This document shows positions 18,713 to 27,856 of a stretch of DNA of 64,000 bases, piece by piece; the first letter of the stretch is position 1, and each line of letters opens with the position of its first letter. Below the pieces are notes generated by a model, which ran no database searches, was not told the DNA's origin, and saw nothing but the letters and a program-made list of their open reading frames with translations. The DNA is from Fidelibacterota bacterium (GTDB taxonomy: Bacteria > Fidelibacterota > UBA8477 > JABMPR01), in contig JAERTJ010000060.1 in assembly GCA_016844945.1 (NCBI GenBank), positions 1 to 64,000 of the forward strand, read 5' to 3'. Position numbers and translations under genes: made by a program.

Positions 18713-19948
18713 ATGAATAAAAAGCTAGTCCTGATCATCATTATTGCTTTCATGTCAAGTGGCCTCCATGCCCAGGAGGTATTACCTCACTCAACTCAGA
18801 ATATTCTGGTCTTTGTTGAACCGTTTGAGAACTATAGCCCCGGTGCTGAGCAGGCGTGGCTAAAACAGGGATTACCTGGATTTATCAAATCAGGGTTGGC
18901 TGATACGGATCATCTCCATGCCTACACCATCCCGGATTTTCAAAATGATCTCGTGGATCGTCCGCATAAACTTCAAGACTTAATCTGGAAGTCTGTTTTC
19001 CAAAAGAGGGTAGATTCCCGGTATGAGACATACCTGGTGCTAGGCTCCTATACCTATCTGGAAGGGTCACTCACTCTGCGAATGGATTTACTCTCATTGA
19101 GAGATACACGAGTATTGGCTAGCTTTGAGAATGAAATTCCCTACACCAAATTATTAACACGCAAAGGTGAGCTCAACGACTGGATACTGGCTAATCTGAA
19201 GCTTATCGACAGCCCTGAGTTAACAGGAAAAAGTAAAACGAAGATGACTGGACGGGATGCTACGCCATTGCCGGGAATCGCTTTGAGAGATCAGCTCACA
19301 AGCCTCTTCGACACGAAAAAGAAAAATGAGTCTGAGGATTTACAGCGCAAGTATGAGCATCAATCCAGGATGAAACTGGGTGCTCAACTTGAAGCACTGT
19401 GGCATGATATCGCCTATGATCCATATCTGGCGAATATTCATGATATCCACACCTTGAGACTGCAGGCTGAACCGGACAGTGTATTGGTCACATTTAAAGT
19501 TGGATATCGCATCAATCCCCGCATCTTGGACGAGATTGAACATTTTAGTAAAACTCGTGCTGGATTGGTGGGGAAAACAGAGTCCTTCGAGGGACATGCA
19601 TTTATGGACCTGGGATATATCGATGCTGATTTCACCAGGGAAATTGCAGGTGGGGATTGGCGTATCGTGCCCATTATCACCATGGGGCCAGCAAAACTAC
19701 GTAATCGTAGAGTCTTTTATCATTCATTTCCACGACCGATTGAACCACCTGGAGAGTACTACTATAACCAGGGAAAATTTAAACAACTTCTCCTGGCAAT
19801 ACCTGGGGTGGATGCTTTAAGAATTTTTGCTCAGGAAGTACAACAGGTCTATGAATATTCAATTGTCGTCGGTTATGATGAGATCGGAAATCTAGACAAG
19901 ATTCAAGTGAAATTTGTAGCTGAACAAGATCTGGCGAATAAACTTTAA
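18713..19948 (+). CDS. Secreted protein with TolB-N/FlgO-like domain, function unknown
   Basis: 411 residues with a cleavable-type signal peptide (hydrophobic core, then GLHAQ). Residues about 30-75 match the pattern seen in TolB N-terminal and FlgO/CsgG-like domains: a hydrophobic strand, PFENYSPGAEQAWLKQGLP, then a helix and another strand. This fold is found in periplasmic and outer-membrane-associated proteins. The C-terminal half (from about 230) has no feature I recognise; it contains a charged segment (KKKNESEDLQRKYEHQSR) and several predicted strands. It lies alone between glnS and rmuC with 90- and 42-base gaps. No function is proposed. Confidence 0.55.
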   Translation: MNKKLVLIIIIAFMSSGLHAQEVLPHSTQNILVFVEPFENYSPGAEQAWLKQGLPGFIKSGLADTDHLHAYTIPDFQNDLVDRPHKLQDLIWKSVFQKRVDSRYETYLVLGSYTYLEGSLTLRMDLLSLRDTRVLASFENEIPYTKLLTRKGELNDWILANLKLIDSPELTGKSKTKMTGRDATPLPGIALRDQLTSLFDTKKKNESEDLQRKYEHQSRMKLGAQLEALWHDIAYDPYLANIHDIHTLRLQAEPDSVLVTFKVGYRINPRILDEIEHFSKTRAGLVGKTESFEGHAFMDLGYIDADFTREIAGGDWRIVPIITMGPAKLRNRRVFYHSFPRPIEPPGEYYYNQGKFKQLLLAIPGVDALRIFAQEVQQVYEYSIVVGYDEIGNLDKIQVKFVAEQDLANKL

Positions 19949-19990
19949 AAACACTCTTTTACATAAAAGAGCAAATCCAAGCAGGACATC

Positions 19991-21295
19991 ATGGAAATAG
20001 CTTATACCGTAGTGATTGCAGCCCTGACGGCAGTAATCGGATATTTTATTGGACGCCGATCAAGCAGTACAGCTGATCCAGGGACCCGGGATACCGTCAC
20101 ACGTCTCGAGGTTGAACAGGAAAATCTCAAAACGCAGTTGGAACGGTCTGAATCCGAACATACTGGGTTGAAGCAGGAAGCTCAGGAACTACGGGAACAG
20201 AATGCAACTATCAACACGAGGTTAGAGGAATCCAAAAGCCGACTGGAAGAAGAGAAAAAACGTCTGCTGGAAATGAAGGAACAGCTCCAGGACAGCTTTA
20301 AGAGCTTGTCCCAGGATGTTCTACGAGATAGTCAAAAAGAGTTTCTCAGAATGGCAGATGAAAAATTCAAGGATCAGACCAAGCAGAATCAATCTCACCT
20401 CGGTGAAAAAGAAAAACTAATCCAGAAGTCTTTGGAAACTATGGATGGACGTCTCAAAGATATCGTCCAGCGTTCAACGGAGTTGAAAACAGAGCTGGAA
20501 ACATCCAAAGATGAAACTCAACGTCTAAGGTCAACCACTGAAACTTTGCAGACACTCCTGGCAAGTTCTCAGAAACGAGGTCAATGGGGAGAAAGATTGG
20601 TGGAGGATATCCTCCAGTATGTAGGTCTTCAGGAAAACATTAATTATACCAAACAAGAGACCATGGATGAGGGGCAGCGTCCTGATTATACCTTTAAGTT
20701 GCCAAAAAACCGTGAAATCAATATGGATGTCAAATTCCCATTGGCTCATTATGAGAATTATCTCCAGACCAATGATGAACAAATGATGGAAATTGAGAAA
20801 AAGGCATTTCTCCAGGATGTCCGTAAGCATTTAAATGAGATCAGCAAACGTGGATATATCGATACTGCCAAAGGGACAGTTGACTATGCCATGATGTTCA
20901 TTCCCAATGAATCCATTTATGGGTTTATTAATCAGGAAGCGCCTGATTTTATAGGTGAAGCACTGAACAAGAAAATCATGCTGTGTTCACCCATTACACT
21001 TTATGCAGTGCTTTCATTGCTCAATCAGGCAACCTCAAATTTTATCGTTGAGCAACGTGCCTCTGAGATTATGAATGAAGTGGTAAAATTTCAGCAACAG
21101 TGGGATAAATTTTCTGATGTAATGACTAAAACTGAAAAGAATCTTGATATCGCGGTCCGTCAGTTTCAGGAGTTAATATCCACTCGAACCCGTGCACTTG
21201 AACGCCCCGTAAATAAAATCCTGGAGCTTCAAAAAAGAGAAGCACTCCCTGGAGAAGCGCTTCAATTGAACTTAGATGAAGGAAACACTGATTAG
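19991..21295 (+). CDS. rmuC: DNA recombination protein RmuC
   Basis: RmuC-family protein (434 residues), reported to limit inversion at short inverted repeats and predicted to be nuclease-like. It has an N-terminal membrane segment (about residues 4-21), a long Glu/Lys/Gln-rich coiled coil (about 35-190), then the RmuC domain with KRGQWGERLVEDILQYVGL, PDYTFKLP, MDVKFPLAHYENYL and DYAMMFIPNE. Its stop codon overlaps the stop of the convergent MATE gene by four bases, leaving no room for a terminator between them. Confidence 0.93.
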   Translation: MEIAYTVVIAALTAVIGYFIGRRSSSTADPGTRDTVTRLEVEQENLKTQLERSESEHTGLKQEAQELREQNATINTRLEESKSRLEEEKKRLLEMKEQLQDSFKSLSQDVLRDSQKEFLRMADEKFKDQTKQNQSHLGEKEKLIQKSLETMDGRLKDIVQRSTELKTELETSKDETQRLRSTTETLQTLLASSQKRGQWGERLVEDILQYVGLQENINYTKQETMDEGQRPDYTFKLPKNREINMDVKFPLAHYENYLQTNDEQMMEIEKKAFLQDVRKHLNEISKRGYIDTAKGTVDYAMMFIPNESIYGFINQEAPDFIGEALNKKIMLCSPITLYAVLSLLNQATSNFIVEQRASEIMNEVVKFQQQWDKFSDVMTKTEKNLDIAVRQFQELISTRTRALERPVNKILELQKREALPGEALQLNLDEGNTD

Positions 21296-22677
21296 GTGCT
21301 ACCCTGTGTTGCAGCTTCTCGCTTGACTTTTCTAACCCGCACGACCAACCAAGTAACTGACGTTCCCCCAGCCACAAAAATAGCAATGACCGAAGCATAC
21401 CAGACCCACACATAGGGTTTGTCGAGGATAACTGCGAAGTAATAAGCCAGTGGTCCACTAACGATGGCTACTCTGATTGCCGTAATCACCAGAGAAGGTA
21501 TGCCCGTTCCCAGCCCCATCAATGCCCGCCCAGAGATCATGCCAATTGCGATTAACCAGTAAACCGGTGCAAAAGTTCTGATGATGCTCACCGCAACTTC
21601 ATTTACCACTGGATCAGCCGTAAATATTTTAAAGACATAGGGTGCGATGAAATAAAACAGAATACCGGTTCCAAGACCAATGGTTATTCCATATCTAAGC
21701 CCATCTTTGATGACACTGGTAATGAGGTCGAATCTTTGGGCCCCATAAAACATACCAACCAGGGTGACAAGTGATCCAGCAATAGCCATGATCGGCAGAA
21801 AAAAGATTTGATCCAGGCGACCCGCAATCTGGAAACCTGCAACGACATCAGCTGAATAGTGGACCAAAATCCAATTAAACAGGGCAGCGCCAAGTGACAT
21901 AATGATCATTGAAAGGGATGAGGGTACACCAATTCTGAATATGTCCCCGATAAAACTCAACTTGAAATTGAATTTCTTCAAATCAAGCTGGAGTAGAGTT
22001 GTTTTCTTGATAAGAATTACTCTTACATACATGATGACAGCGACAATCATACTGATGACGGTAGCTAGAGCTGCACCCTGGACACCAAGATCAAATCCAA
22101 ATATCAGAATTGGATCCAGGATAATATTCACGACGGTGCTTGTAACCTGAATTTTTACAGGGGTCTTGGTATCACCTTCACCGCTGAAGATGGAGCGCAG
22201 GAAAATGCCAGAAATCATGAAAATGAAGCCACCGGCGATCACACGAAAATAGGATAAAGTATCCACCATGAGCTCATCAGGTGTGCCTAACATGATCAGG
22301 ATATTCTCACCAAAGATTAATCCCACTGTACTGAATAGCCCACCAATGACAAGACCCAATAATAAGCCATGTTCAGCAACATTGGTGGCTGATTCATGAT
22401 CTTTAGCCCCGATGAATCGAGCAATAACAGCAGTCACACCCGTACCAAGACCAAAGCTAATTCCCATTGCCATCCAGAATAGAGGCAGATTGAATCCCAA
22501 TGCTGCAATGGCATTGGTTGAGATTCTGGCGACGAATAACATGTCGACGATACTGTATAAAGTTTGCACTGCCATGCCCATCATCACGGGTAAGCCAAGT
22601 GTCCAGATAGCTTTTCTGGGGTTATCTATAAATGAATCGAGTCTAGAGTTTTTAGAATTTGTATCAGTATTTTTCAT
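21292..22677 (-). CDS. MATE family efflux transporter
   Basis: Multidrug and toxin extrusion family exporter (461 residues, about 12 hydrophobic helices), expected to expel cationic compounds against Na+ or H+. The N-terminal pattern AIWTLGLPVMMGMAVQTLYS and VDMLFVARIS, and the later GAALATVISM, are typical of the NorM/DinF-like group. Its start is 17 bases downstream of the end of menE, on the same strand, so it may be the last gene of the menaquinone transcript although no functional link is evident. Substrate unknown. Confidence 0.9.
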   Translation of the reverse strand: MKNTDTNSKNSRLDSFIDNPRKAIWTLGLPVMMGMAVQTLYSIVDMLFVARISTNAIAALGFNLPLFWMAMGISFGLGTGVTAVIARFIGAKDHESATNVAEHGLLLGLVIGGLFSTVGLIFGENILIMLGTPDELMVDTLSYFRVIAGGFIFMISGIFLRSIFSGEGDTKTPVKIQVTSTVVNIILDPILIFGFDLGVQGAALATVISMIVAVIMYVRVILIKKTTLLQLDLKKFNFKLSFIGDIFRIGVPSSLSMIIMSLGAALFNWILVHYSADVVAGFQIAGRLDQIFFLPIMAIAGSLVTLVGMFYGAQRFDLITSVIKDGLRYGITIGLGTGILFYFIAPYVFKIFTADPVVNEVAVSIIRTFAPVYWLIAIGMISGRALMGLGTGIPSLVITAIRVAIVSGPLAYYFAVILDKPYVWVWYASVIAIFVAGGTSVTWLVVRVRKVKREAATQGST

Positions 22678-22694
22678 ACTGACTAAATAAGCAG

Positions 22695-24143
22695 TTATTT
22701 GAGTTCTTGCAAATGTTTGTTTTTATCATCTACCATTTCAGCGAGCGATTGTCGTGAAATCTTTAGTCCTTGGGAGACGATTTCGTCTGGAAGCAGGAAA
22801 TAGTCAATTGGAATCATATAACCTGGTAAACTATTTCTCAGATGATCATTGATTTCATCACGAAGCATAAAGCTCGATTCCATTTGAATGTATGCTACTG
22901 GTCGATATCCAAATTCAGAATCAGGGCGAGGTAGGATGACCGCATTGGCAATGCCCTCCAGTTTACACAGCATGGCTTCGATGTATTCCGGTTGAATATT
23001 TTCACCGCCTGAAATGAATTGATTGTCCATCCTTCCAGTTACGGTAAGGGCTCCTTTTACATCCATATAGCCTACGTCACCTGTATGAAACCAACCCGAC
23101 TCATCTCGAAAACTCAAAATGATTGCGCCCTGTCTATAGCCCTGTGCCAGTGTATCTCCCTTCACCAGAATTTCCCCCTCATGGGAGATGATTAAGTCTC
23201 GTCCCTTCAACAATTTACCAGAGTTGTTGAGAGCCCAGCTCCTGTTCTCAGAAGAGGTTGTTGTTATTTGTGAAGCCATCTCAGTGGATCCATAGCTGAC
23301 ATGCACAGGAATATTCAGGTTCAGCAACTTTTCTATGAGAGATTTTGGAATTGCACTTCCCCCCAGAAGAATGGCTTTCATCCCTCTAAGAACATCTATG
23401 GCACCAGCCGTTTCCAGCAGTCTTTGCATCTGAGTAACAACCAATGATATATGGGTAACTCTATGTGATTGGATTGATGCAAGGATACCATGATTAGTAT
23501 CTGGAAGTACAATTGCTGCCCCTGAAAGCATGGACCGGAAAAGTATGGACAGACCGCCGATGTGATAGAGGGGTAATGCGAGTAGCCATTTATCTGTTTG
23601 GCTCAATGGTATATTCTGGTTGGATCCTGATGCACTGCTGATATGATTCATATAAGTGTGCTGAACAACCCTAGTCACACCACCAGAACCAGATGTCATG
23701 AGAAGCGTCGCTGGTGCATGGATATCAAAATCTGGAGGTCCTGGATTTAGCCCAGCAGTTTTTAAAATGTCCATTTTAACTGATTTACACCAGGATATTG
23801 ACTCACTAGAAATGCAAAGCGTGGGTTTTAGTGGCTGAGTTATTTGTTTCAATGTTTCCACAGGGAAGCGTGAATTGACTGGAAAGGGGATAAACCCACC
23901 CAGAAAGCATGCCCACAAACCAAGGATGGTATCGGCAGGTGTGAGTTGATGGAGGATGATAACATCTTTTGTCTTCAGACCTCGGTTGACCATCCCCATT
24001 GTTACAGATTTAGCCTGAGCCAATAACTCGTGAAAATTCAACGAGTGATTGTTATAGACTAGTGCGGTATTAGAGGGGTGGTTTTGAGCAACCTCATAGA
24101 GAGGGTGCTGGTGAAGACTTTCAGTTGTGGTAGAGTAGCTCAC
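22695..24143 (-). CDS. menE: o-Succinylbenzoate-CoA ligase
   Basis: ANL-superfamily ligase that activates o-succinylbenzoate to its CoA ester in menaquinone synthesis. 482 residues. Motifs: the AMP-binding loop LLMTSGSGGVTRVVQHT, VSYGSTEMAS, GWFHTGDVGYMD, and GRMDNQFISGGENIQPEYIE near the C-terminal hinge; a final catalytic lysine region (LKISRQSL) is present. It begins with GTG and overlaps the end of menC by 23 bases. Its position in the men cluster makes the OSB substrate confident. Confidence 0.93.
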   Translation of the reverse strand: MSYSTTTESLHQHPLYEVAQNHPSNTALVYNNHSLNFHELLAQAKSVTMGMVNRGLKTKDVIILHQLTPADTILGLWACFLGGFIPFPVNSRFPVETLKQITQPLKPTLCISSESISWCKSVKMDILKTAGLNPGPPDFDIHAPATLLMTSGSGGVTRVVQHTYMNHISSASGSNQNIPLSQTDKWLLALPLYHIGGLSILFRSMLSGAAIVLPDTNHGILASIQSHRVTHISLVVTQMQRLLETAGAIDVLRGMKAILLGGSAIPKSLIEKLLNLNIPVHVSYGSTEMASQITTTSSENRSWALNNSGKLLKGRDLIISHEGEILVKGDTLAQGYRQGAIILSFRDESGWFHTGDVGYMDVKGALTVTGRMDNQFISGGENIQPEYIEAMLCKLEGIANAVILPRPDSEFGYRPVAYIQMESSFMLRDEINDHLRNSLPGYMIPIDYFLLPDEIVSQGLKISRQSLAEMVDDKNKHLQELK

Positions 24144-25278
24144 AGTAACTAAGATCCAGATCCTGAGTTGTCAGGGTTCGTACAGGCATCCATCCATTTT
24201 GAATGGATGAAGGAGTTTTTGTCGTTCCAGCAGTTAATACTGACCGAGTGTCCAGACCAACTGCAATATCTTCACCGCAAATTGACCCAGCCAGTTGTGC
24301 CAGAGCTGCCAGTCCAACATCACTTTCATAGCTGGATGAAATCACTGGCATGATCCCTTGCTCCTTGGCTTGATTCACAAGGGCAATAAAACGGGCTGTA
24401 CATCCGATAAGTGTTGGTTTAAGAACGAATGCTTTGAGGCCAGTGTATGCCTCAAATGATATAGTTGGATCGACAATCTGATGAAGGGTCTCATCAAATG
24501 CAAAAGGGACCTCACAGGCATCAAAAAATCGCGGTAACTCAGCCGGATTTTCAATCGGCTCTTCGATATATTCAATATTGGCTGATTTTACCGCTTCTCC
24601 AAAAGCGATAGCAGTTTCCAGGTCCCAGGATCGGTTGGAATCTAATCTCAATTTAATATCTGGACCCACATGCTCTCGGATTTCCTTGATTCCCCTGGCC
24701 TCAAGTACACTATTGATGCGCCCTACTTTTATTTTTAACGTTTTATAGCCTTCACCTATCAGAAAATCGGCCTCTGGAACCCAATCTGAGAGCGAACTCT
24801 GGAGAAGACCGTTGATAGCAATTTTGTTACTGGAGCTGCCATAAAGCATAGCACCCATAGAAATGCGTCGTGCATTGGCTAACAATGAAAGTAAGGCAGT
24901 TTCAACCCCATAATGTACAACTGAAGGTGCAGTACGGTTTTCCCAGGTTGTGTTTCTTCTGCTATGATGATGAGCCGTCAACTCCCCAAAATTAATCATC
25001 CTGTCAACCAACATTGTGGTTTTGTAAATGGCTGTTTCCATGGTTTCCCTGCTGAAACCAGGTAGGGGGCTGATTTCACCGAGACCCACATGCCCCATAG
25101 CATCTGTCAAAACGAGGATCAAACCATCACGTTGATGAAGGGTTGTATGTTTCAGATCCAGGGGTTGCTTGAGTGGTAGACTAAACCGATAGAGACGCGC
25201 AGATTTTAACTCAAGAGAAATATCCTGATATTGTGGAGATAACCTGATCCCTACAAAATTTGGTGCGTTTAAGCCCAT
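24121..25278 (-). CDS. menC: o-Succinylbenzoate synthase
   Basis: Enolase-superfamily enzyme that dehydrates SHCHC to o-succinylbenzoate. 385 residues, a little long; the first 25 or so may be an extension or the true start may lie nearer LKSARLYRFSLPL. Active-site elements: KxK in TLKIKVGR, metal ligands in RLDSNRSW, EEPIENP and AFDETLHQ, and Lys in FVLKPTLIG. It is a distant paralogue of the epimerase at 9464, but this one belongs to the OSBS group because of its pathway context. Sixteen bases separate it from menA. Confidence 0.92.
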   Translation of the reverse strand: MGLNAPNFVGIRLSPQYQDISLELKSARLYRFSLPLKQPLDLKHTTLHQRDGLILVLTDAMGHVGLGEISPLPGFSRETMETAIYKTTMLVDRMINFGELTAHHHSRRNTTWENRTAPSVVHYGVETALLSLLANARRISMGAMLYGSSSNKIAINGLLQSSLSDWVPEADFLIGEGYKTLKIKVGRINSVLEARGIKEIREHVGPDIKLRLDSNRSWDLETAIAFGEAVKSANIEYIEEPIENPAELPRFFDACEVPFAFDETLHQIVDPTISFEAYTGLKAFVLKPTLIGCTARFIALVNQAKEQGIMPVISSSYESDVGLAALAQLAGSICGEDIAVGLDTRSVLTAGTTKTPSSIQNGWMPVRTLTTQDLDLSYCELLYHN

Positions 25279-25294
25279 ATCACCCCGATACCCT

Positions 25295-26188
25295 TCAACT
25301 CCCCCACGTAATAATGAATATGACCGTAAAGATCGCTTGTAATTTAGCTGTCATCTTTAAAACAGCTAGTAACTCTTTCGGATTCTCGTAATGATAGGTA
25401 ATTCGAATGGCATGGATGGCCATGAGGCTGGTAAGTGCCGTAATGCCTACCAGTTTATGACCTGGGACCAGGGCATATAACACAAGTGGAGTAAGTGTTG
25501 CTCCAAGAATCGAGATCGCATATTCAGCAACACCAAATCCACGTCCCAGAAGGGCAATCAGGGTCCTTTTGCCAACTTTTCGGTCCTCCTGGTAATCCCT
25601 CAGATTGTTTATTGTGAGCAATGCCATAGAGAAAAAGCCTGCTGAAACGCCAGCGAGGATGGAGGTGGTACTCCATGAACCTGTTTGTACATACGTGGTT
25701 GTCGCGCTGGCGATGGGACCAAAAAACAGGAACGCAGGCAGCTCTGCCAGACCATAATAAGCCAGCGGGAAAGGACCTCCAGTATAAATAACACCTAAGA
25801 ATAACGAGAGGAGACCTATGGTAACAATTGGCCAACCCCCCAGATAAACAAGATAGATTCCCAGAATAAATGCCAGCCCAAAACTCAAAATAAATCCATT
25901 CCGGACTGTTTTGGGTGGAATCAATCCAGCCTGTGTCACGCGTTGGGGACCAATCCTGGATCCTGTATCAGCACCCTTCTTAAAATCAAAGTAGTCATTG
26001 GCGAGGTTGGTACCGATTTGAATAAGCATTCCACCAAACAGAGCCGCCAGGAATGCCAGCCAATGGATATCTCCTTCTGTATGAGCGATGACCGTACCCA
26101 TGAGAACTGGAGATACAGCCACGCCAAGAGTCCATGGACGTGCTGCCTGGACCCATAGTTTCAAGCTTGATTTTGATTGTTTGATCAA
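25295..26188 (-). CDS. menA: 1,4-Dihydroxy-2-naphthoate prenyltransferase
   Basis: Integral membrane UbiA-family prenyltransferase that attaches the polyprenyl tail to DHNA, forming demethylmenaquinone. 297 residues with about eight or nine hydrophobic helices. The two aspartate-rich motifs are [11 protein letters not shown] and [17 protein letters not shown]. The N-terminus [20 protein letters not shown] is typical of MenA. It overlaps menB by four bases. The methyltransferase for the last step (MenG/UbiE) is not in the window. Confidence 0.95.
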   Translation of the reverse strand: MIKQSKSSLKLWVQAARPWTLGVAVSPVLMGTVIAHTEGDIHWLAFLAALFGGMLIQIGTNLANDYFDFKKGADTGSRIGPQRVTQAGLIPPKTVRNGFILSFGLAFILGIYLVYLGGWPIVTIGLLSLFLGVIYTGGPFPLAYYGLAELPAFLFFGPIASATTTYVQTGSWSTTSILAGVSAGFFSMALLTINNLRDYQEDRKVGKRTLIALLGRGFGVAEYAISILGATLTPLVLYALVPGHKLVGITALTSLMAIHAIRITYHYENPKELLAVLKMTAKLQAIFTVIFIITWGS

Positions 26189-27021
26189 GGGCGCCAGGGG
26201 TATTTTTTAAAATCAGGTTTGCGTTTCTCATTATACGCATTTCGGCCCTCCTGGGCTTCTTCTGACATATAATAGAGTAGCGTTGCGTTCCCAGCTAATT
26301 CCTGTAATCCAGTTTGTCCATCAACATCAGCATTAAAAGCGGATTTCAATAGACGGATTGAAAGCGGAGAGTGCTCTAGAATTTTCTTAGCCCATGCCAC
26401 CGTTTCAGTTTCCAGATCTGCATAAGGGACGACGGTGTTGACCAGGCCCATATCCAAGGCTTCTTCTGCATTATACTGTTTACACAGATACCAGATTTCT
26501 CGAGCTTTTTTCTGACCTACAATACGCGCCATATAGCTAGACCCATAACCACCGTCGAAAGAACCAACTTTGGGACCAGTCTGTCCAAAAATGGCATTGT
26601 CAGCTGCAATCGTTAGATCACAGACAAGGTGGAGTACATGACCACCACCGATTGAGTATCCCGCGACCATGGCTATCACAGGTTTAGGCAACGTACGGAT
26701 TTGACGTTGGAGATCCAACACGTTCAGTCTATGTACTCCTTCACCATCTTCATAGCCGGAATCACCTCTGATGGACTGATCTCCACCTGAGCAAAAGGCC
26801 TTCTCACCTTCTCCAGTCAGAATAACGACTCCGATTTCAGGATCTTCCCGAGCATCTTCAAATGCTTTCACCATCTCCATCACGGTCAGGGGGCGAAAGG
26901 CATTGCGCTTTTCAGGTCGATTGATGGTGACTTTGGCAATTCCATTATATTTATGATAGCGGATATCTGTGTATTCGCCGGCAGTTTCCCACTTAATTGG
27001 TGTCACTTTTTTCTCCTTCAA
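26185..27021 (-). CDS. menB: 1,4-Dihydroxy-2-naphthoyl-CoA synthase
   Basis: Crotonase-fold enzyme closing the second ring of the naphthoquinone from OSB-CoA. 278 residues. MenB hallmarks are visible: [63 protein letters not shown] and the C-terminal [18 protein letters not shown]. These separate it clearly from the degradative crotonase at 7449. Its start lies inside menH (29-base overlap). Confidence 0.97.
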   Translation of the reverse strand: MKEKKVTPIKWETAGEYTDIRYHKYNGIAKVTINRPEKRNAFRPLTVMEMVKAFEDAREDPEIGVVILTGEGEKAFCSGGDQSIRGDSGYEDGEGVHRLNVLDLQRQIRTLPKPVIAMVAGYSIGGGHVLHLVCDLTIAADNAIFGQTGPKVGSFDGGYGSSYMARIVGQKKAREIWYLCKQYNAEEALDMGLVNTVVPYADLETETVAWAKKILEHSPLSIRLLKSAFNADVDGQTGLQELAGNATLLYYMSEEAQEGRNAYNEKRKPDFKKYPWRP

Positions 27022-27856
27022 TTGTTTCGCTAAGAAAATGTCTTATCGCGCCCACAGTTTCCAATGGTTTTTCCAGATGAAAAGCGTGTCCACAACCATC
27101 CACCGTCAAATGTTTCCCTCTAGGCAAGGAGCGTAACATCTCAGTGTGGATATTTACATATTTTGTATCATCCGAACCACTCATCAATAGTATGGGACAA
27201 TTTACCTTGATTAAATGATCCCACAGGGAGGGCAAGGCACCATTTCCATAGATTATCAGGGATTGAGCCAGTTGAGCTATGTCATTTTTAGCCCTTTGAA
27301 CCAGGAGTTGATCCATGAGATCGTGGTTTTTCGAGATATTCCCAAAGATTGATAAATCGTACCAGGACTTTACAAATTTTGCAAATCCCTCATTTTCCAA
27401 ACGCTCAATGAGTTGGATGTCGGACTTGATCCTGCTCTGTCGCTCAGATTCGGTTTTCAATCCAGGTGCACCGGAAAGGATAACTAAAGCGTCTACCAGT
27501 TCTGGAAAATGTTTTTGAAGGTGTAGGGCAACCCGACCACCCATAGAATAGCCGATAACTGTAGCAGATGTGACTCCTAGGTGATGCAGTTGTGTCACAA
27601 GCGTCTCAAGCAATCTTATGGAATCATCCAGATGTGACAGCGTAGAAGAACCATGACCGGGTAGATCTATGAGGATATTGCTATAGCCTGAAAAGTGGGA
27701 ATCAACCAGAGGTATCCAGTCCTCAGTTGACCCCATAAACCCATGCAACCAGAGGAGAGCGGTTCCTGAAGGACGCCCCCTGTTTTCCAGGTGCCACTTA
27801 AATTCTCGTAAACTAGGACTCACGAATGGTGCTATAGATTTTCTCATGGATCGCAT
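26993..27856 (-). CDS. menH: 2-Succinyl-6-hydroxy-2,4-cyclohexadiene-1-carboxylate synthase
   Basis: Alpha/beta-hydrolase-fold enzyme removing pyruvate from SEPHCHC in menaquinone synthesis. About 287 residues. [13 protein letters not shown] carries the oxyanion region, the nucleophile serine is in [11 protein letters not shown], the acid aspartate in [11 protein letters not shown] and the histidine in GHAFHLEKP. Two in-frame ATG codons (27856, 27847) both overlap the end of menD; either could be the start. The identity rests mainly on fold plus position between menD and menB. Confidence 0.9.
   Translation of the reverse strand: MRSMRKSIAPFVSPSLREFKWHLENRGRPSGTALLWLHGFMGSTEDWIPLVDSHFSGYSNILIDLPGHGSSTLSHLDDSIRLLETLVTQLHHLGVTSATVIGYSMGGRVALHLQKHFPELVDALVILSGAPGLKTESERQSRIKSDIQLIERLENEGFAKFVKSWYDLSIFGNISKNHDLMDQLLVQRAKNDIAQLAQSLIIYGNGALPSLWDHLIKVNCPILLMSGSDDTKYVNIHTEMLRSLPRGKHLTVDGCGHAFHLEKPLETVGAIRHFLSETIEGEKSDTN

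Noticed and set aside
19954-19971. Inverted repeat CTCTTTTA/TAAAAGAG after the TolB-N-like gene
   Set aside because: AT-rich short stem with a very tight loop and no T tract; too weak to call a terminator.
24121-25278. Assignment of menC as a second dipeptide epimerase or muconate cycloisomerase
   Set aside because: Same superfamily, but its place between menE and menA makes OSB synthase far more likely.
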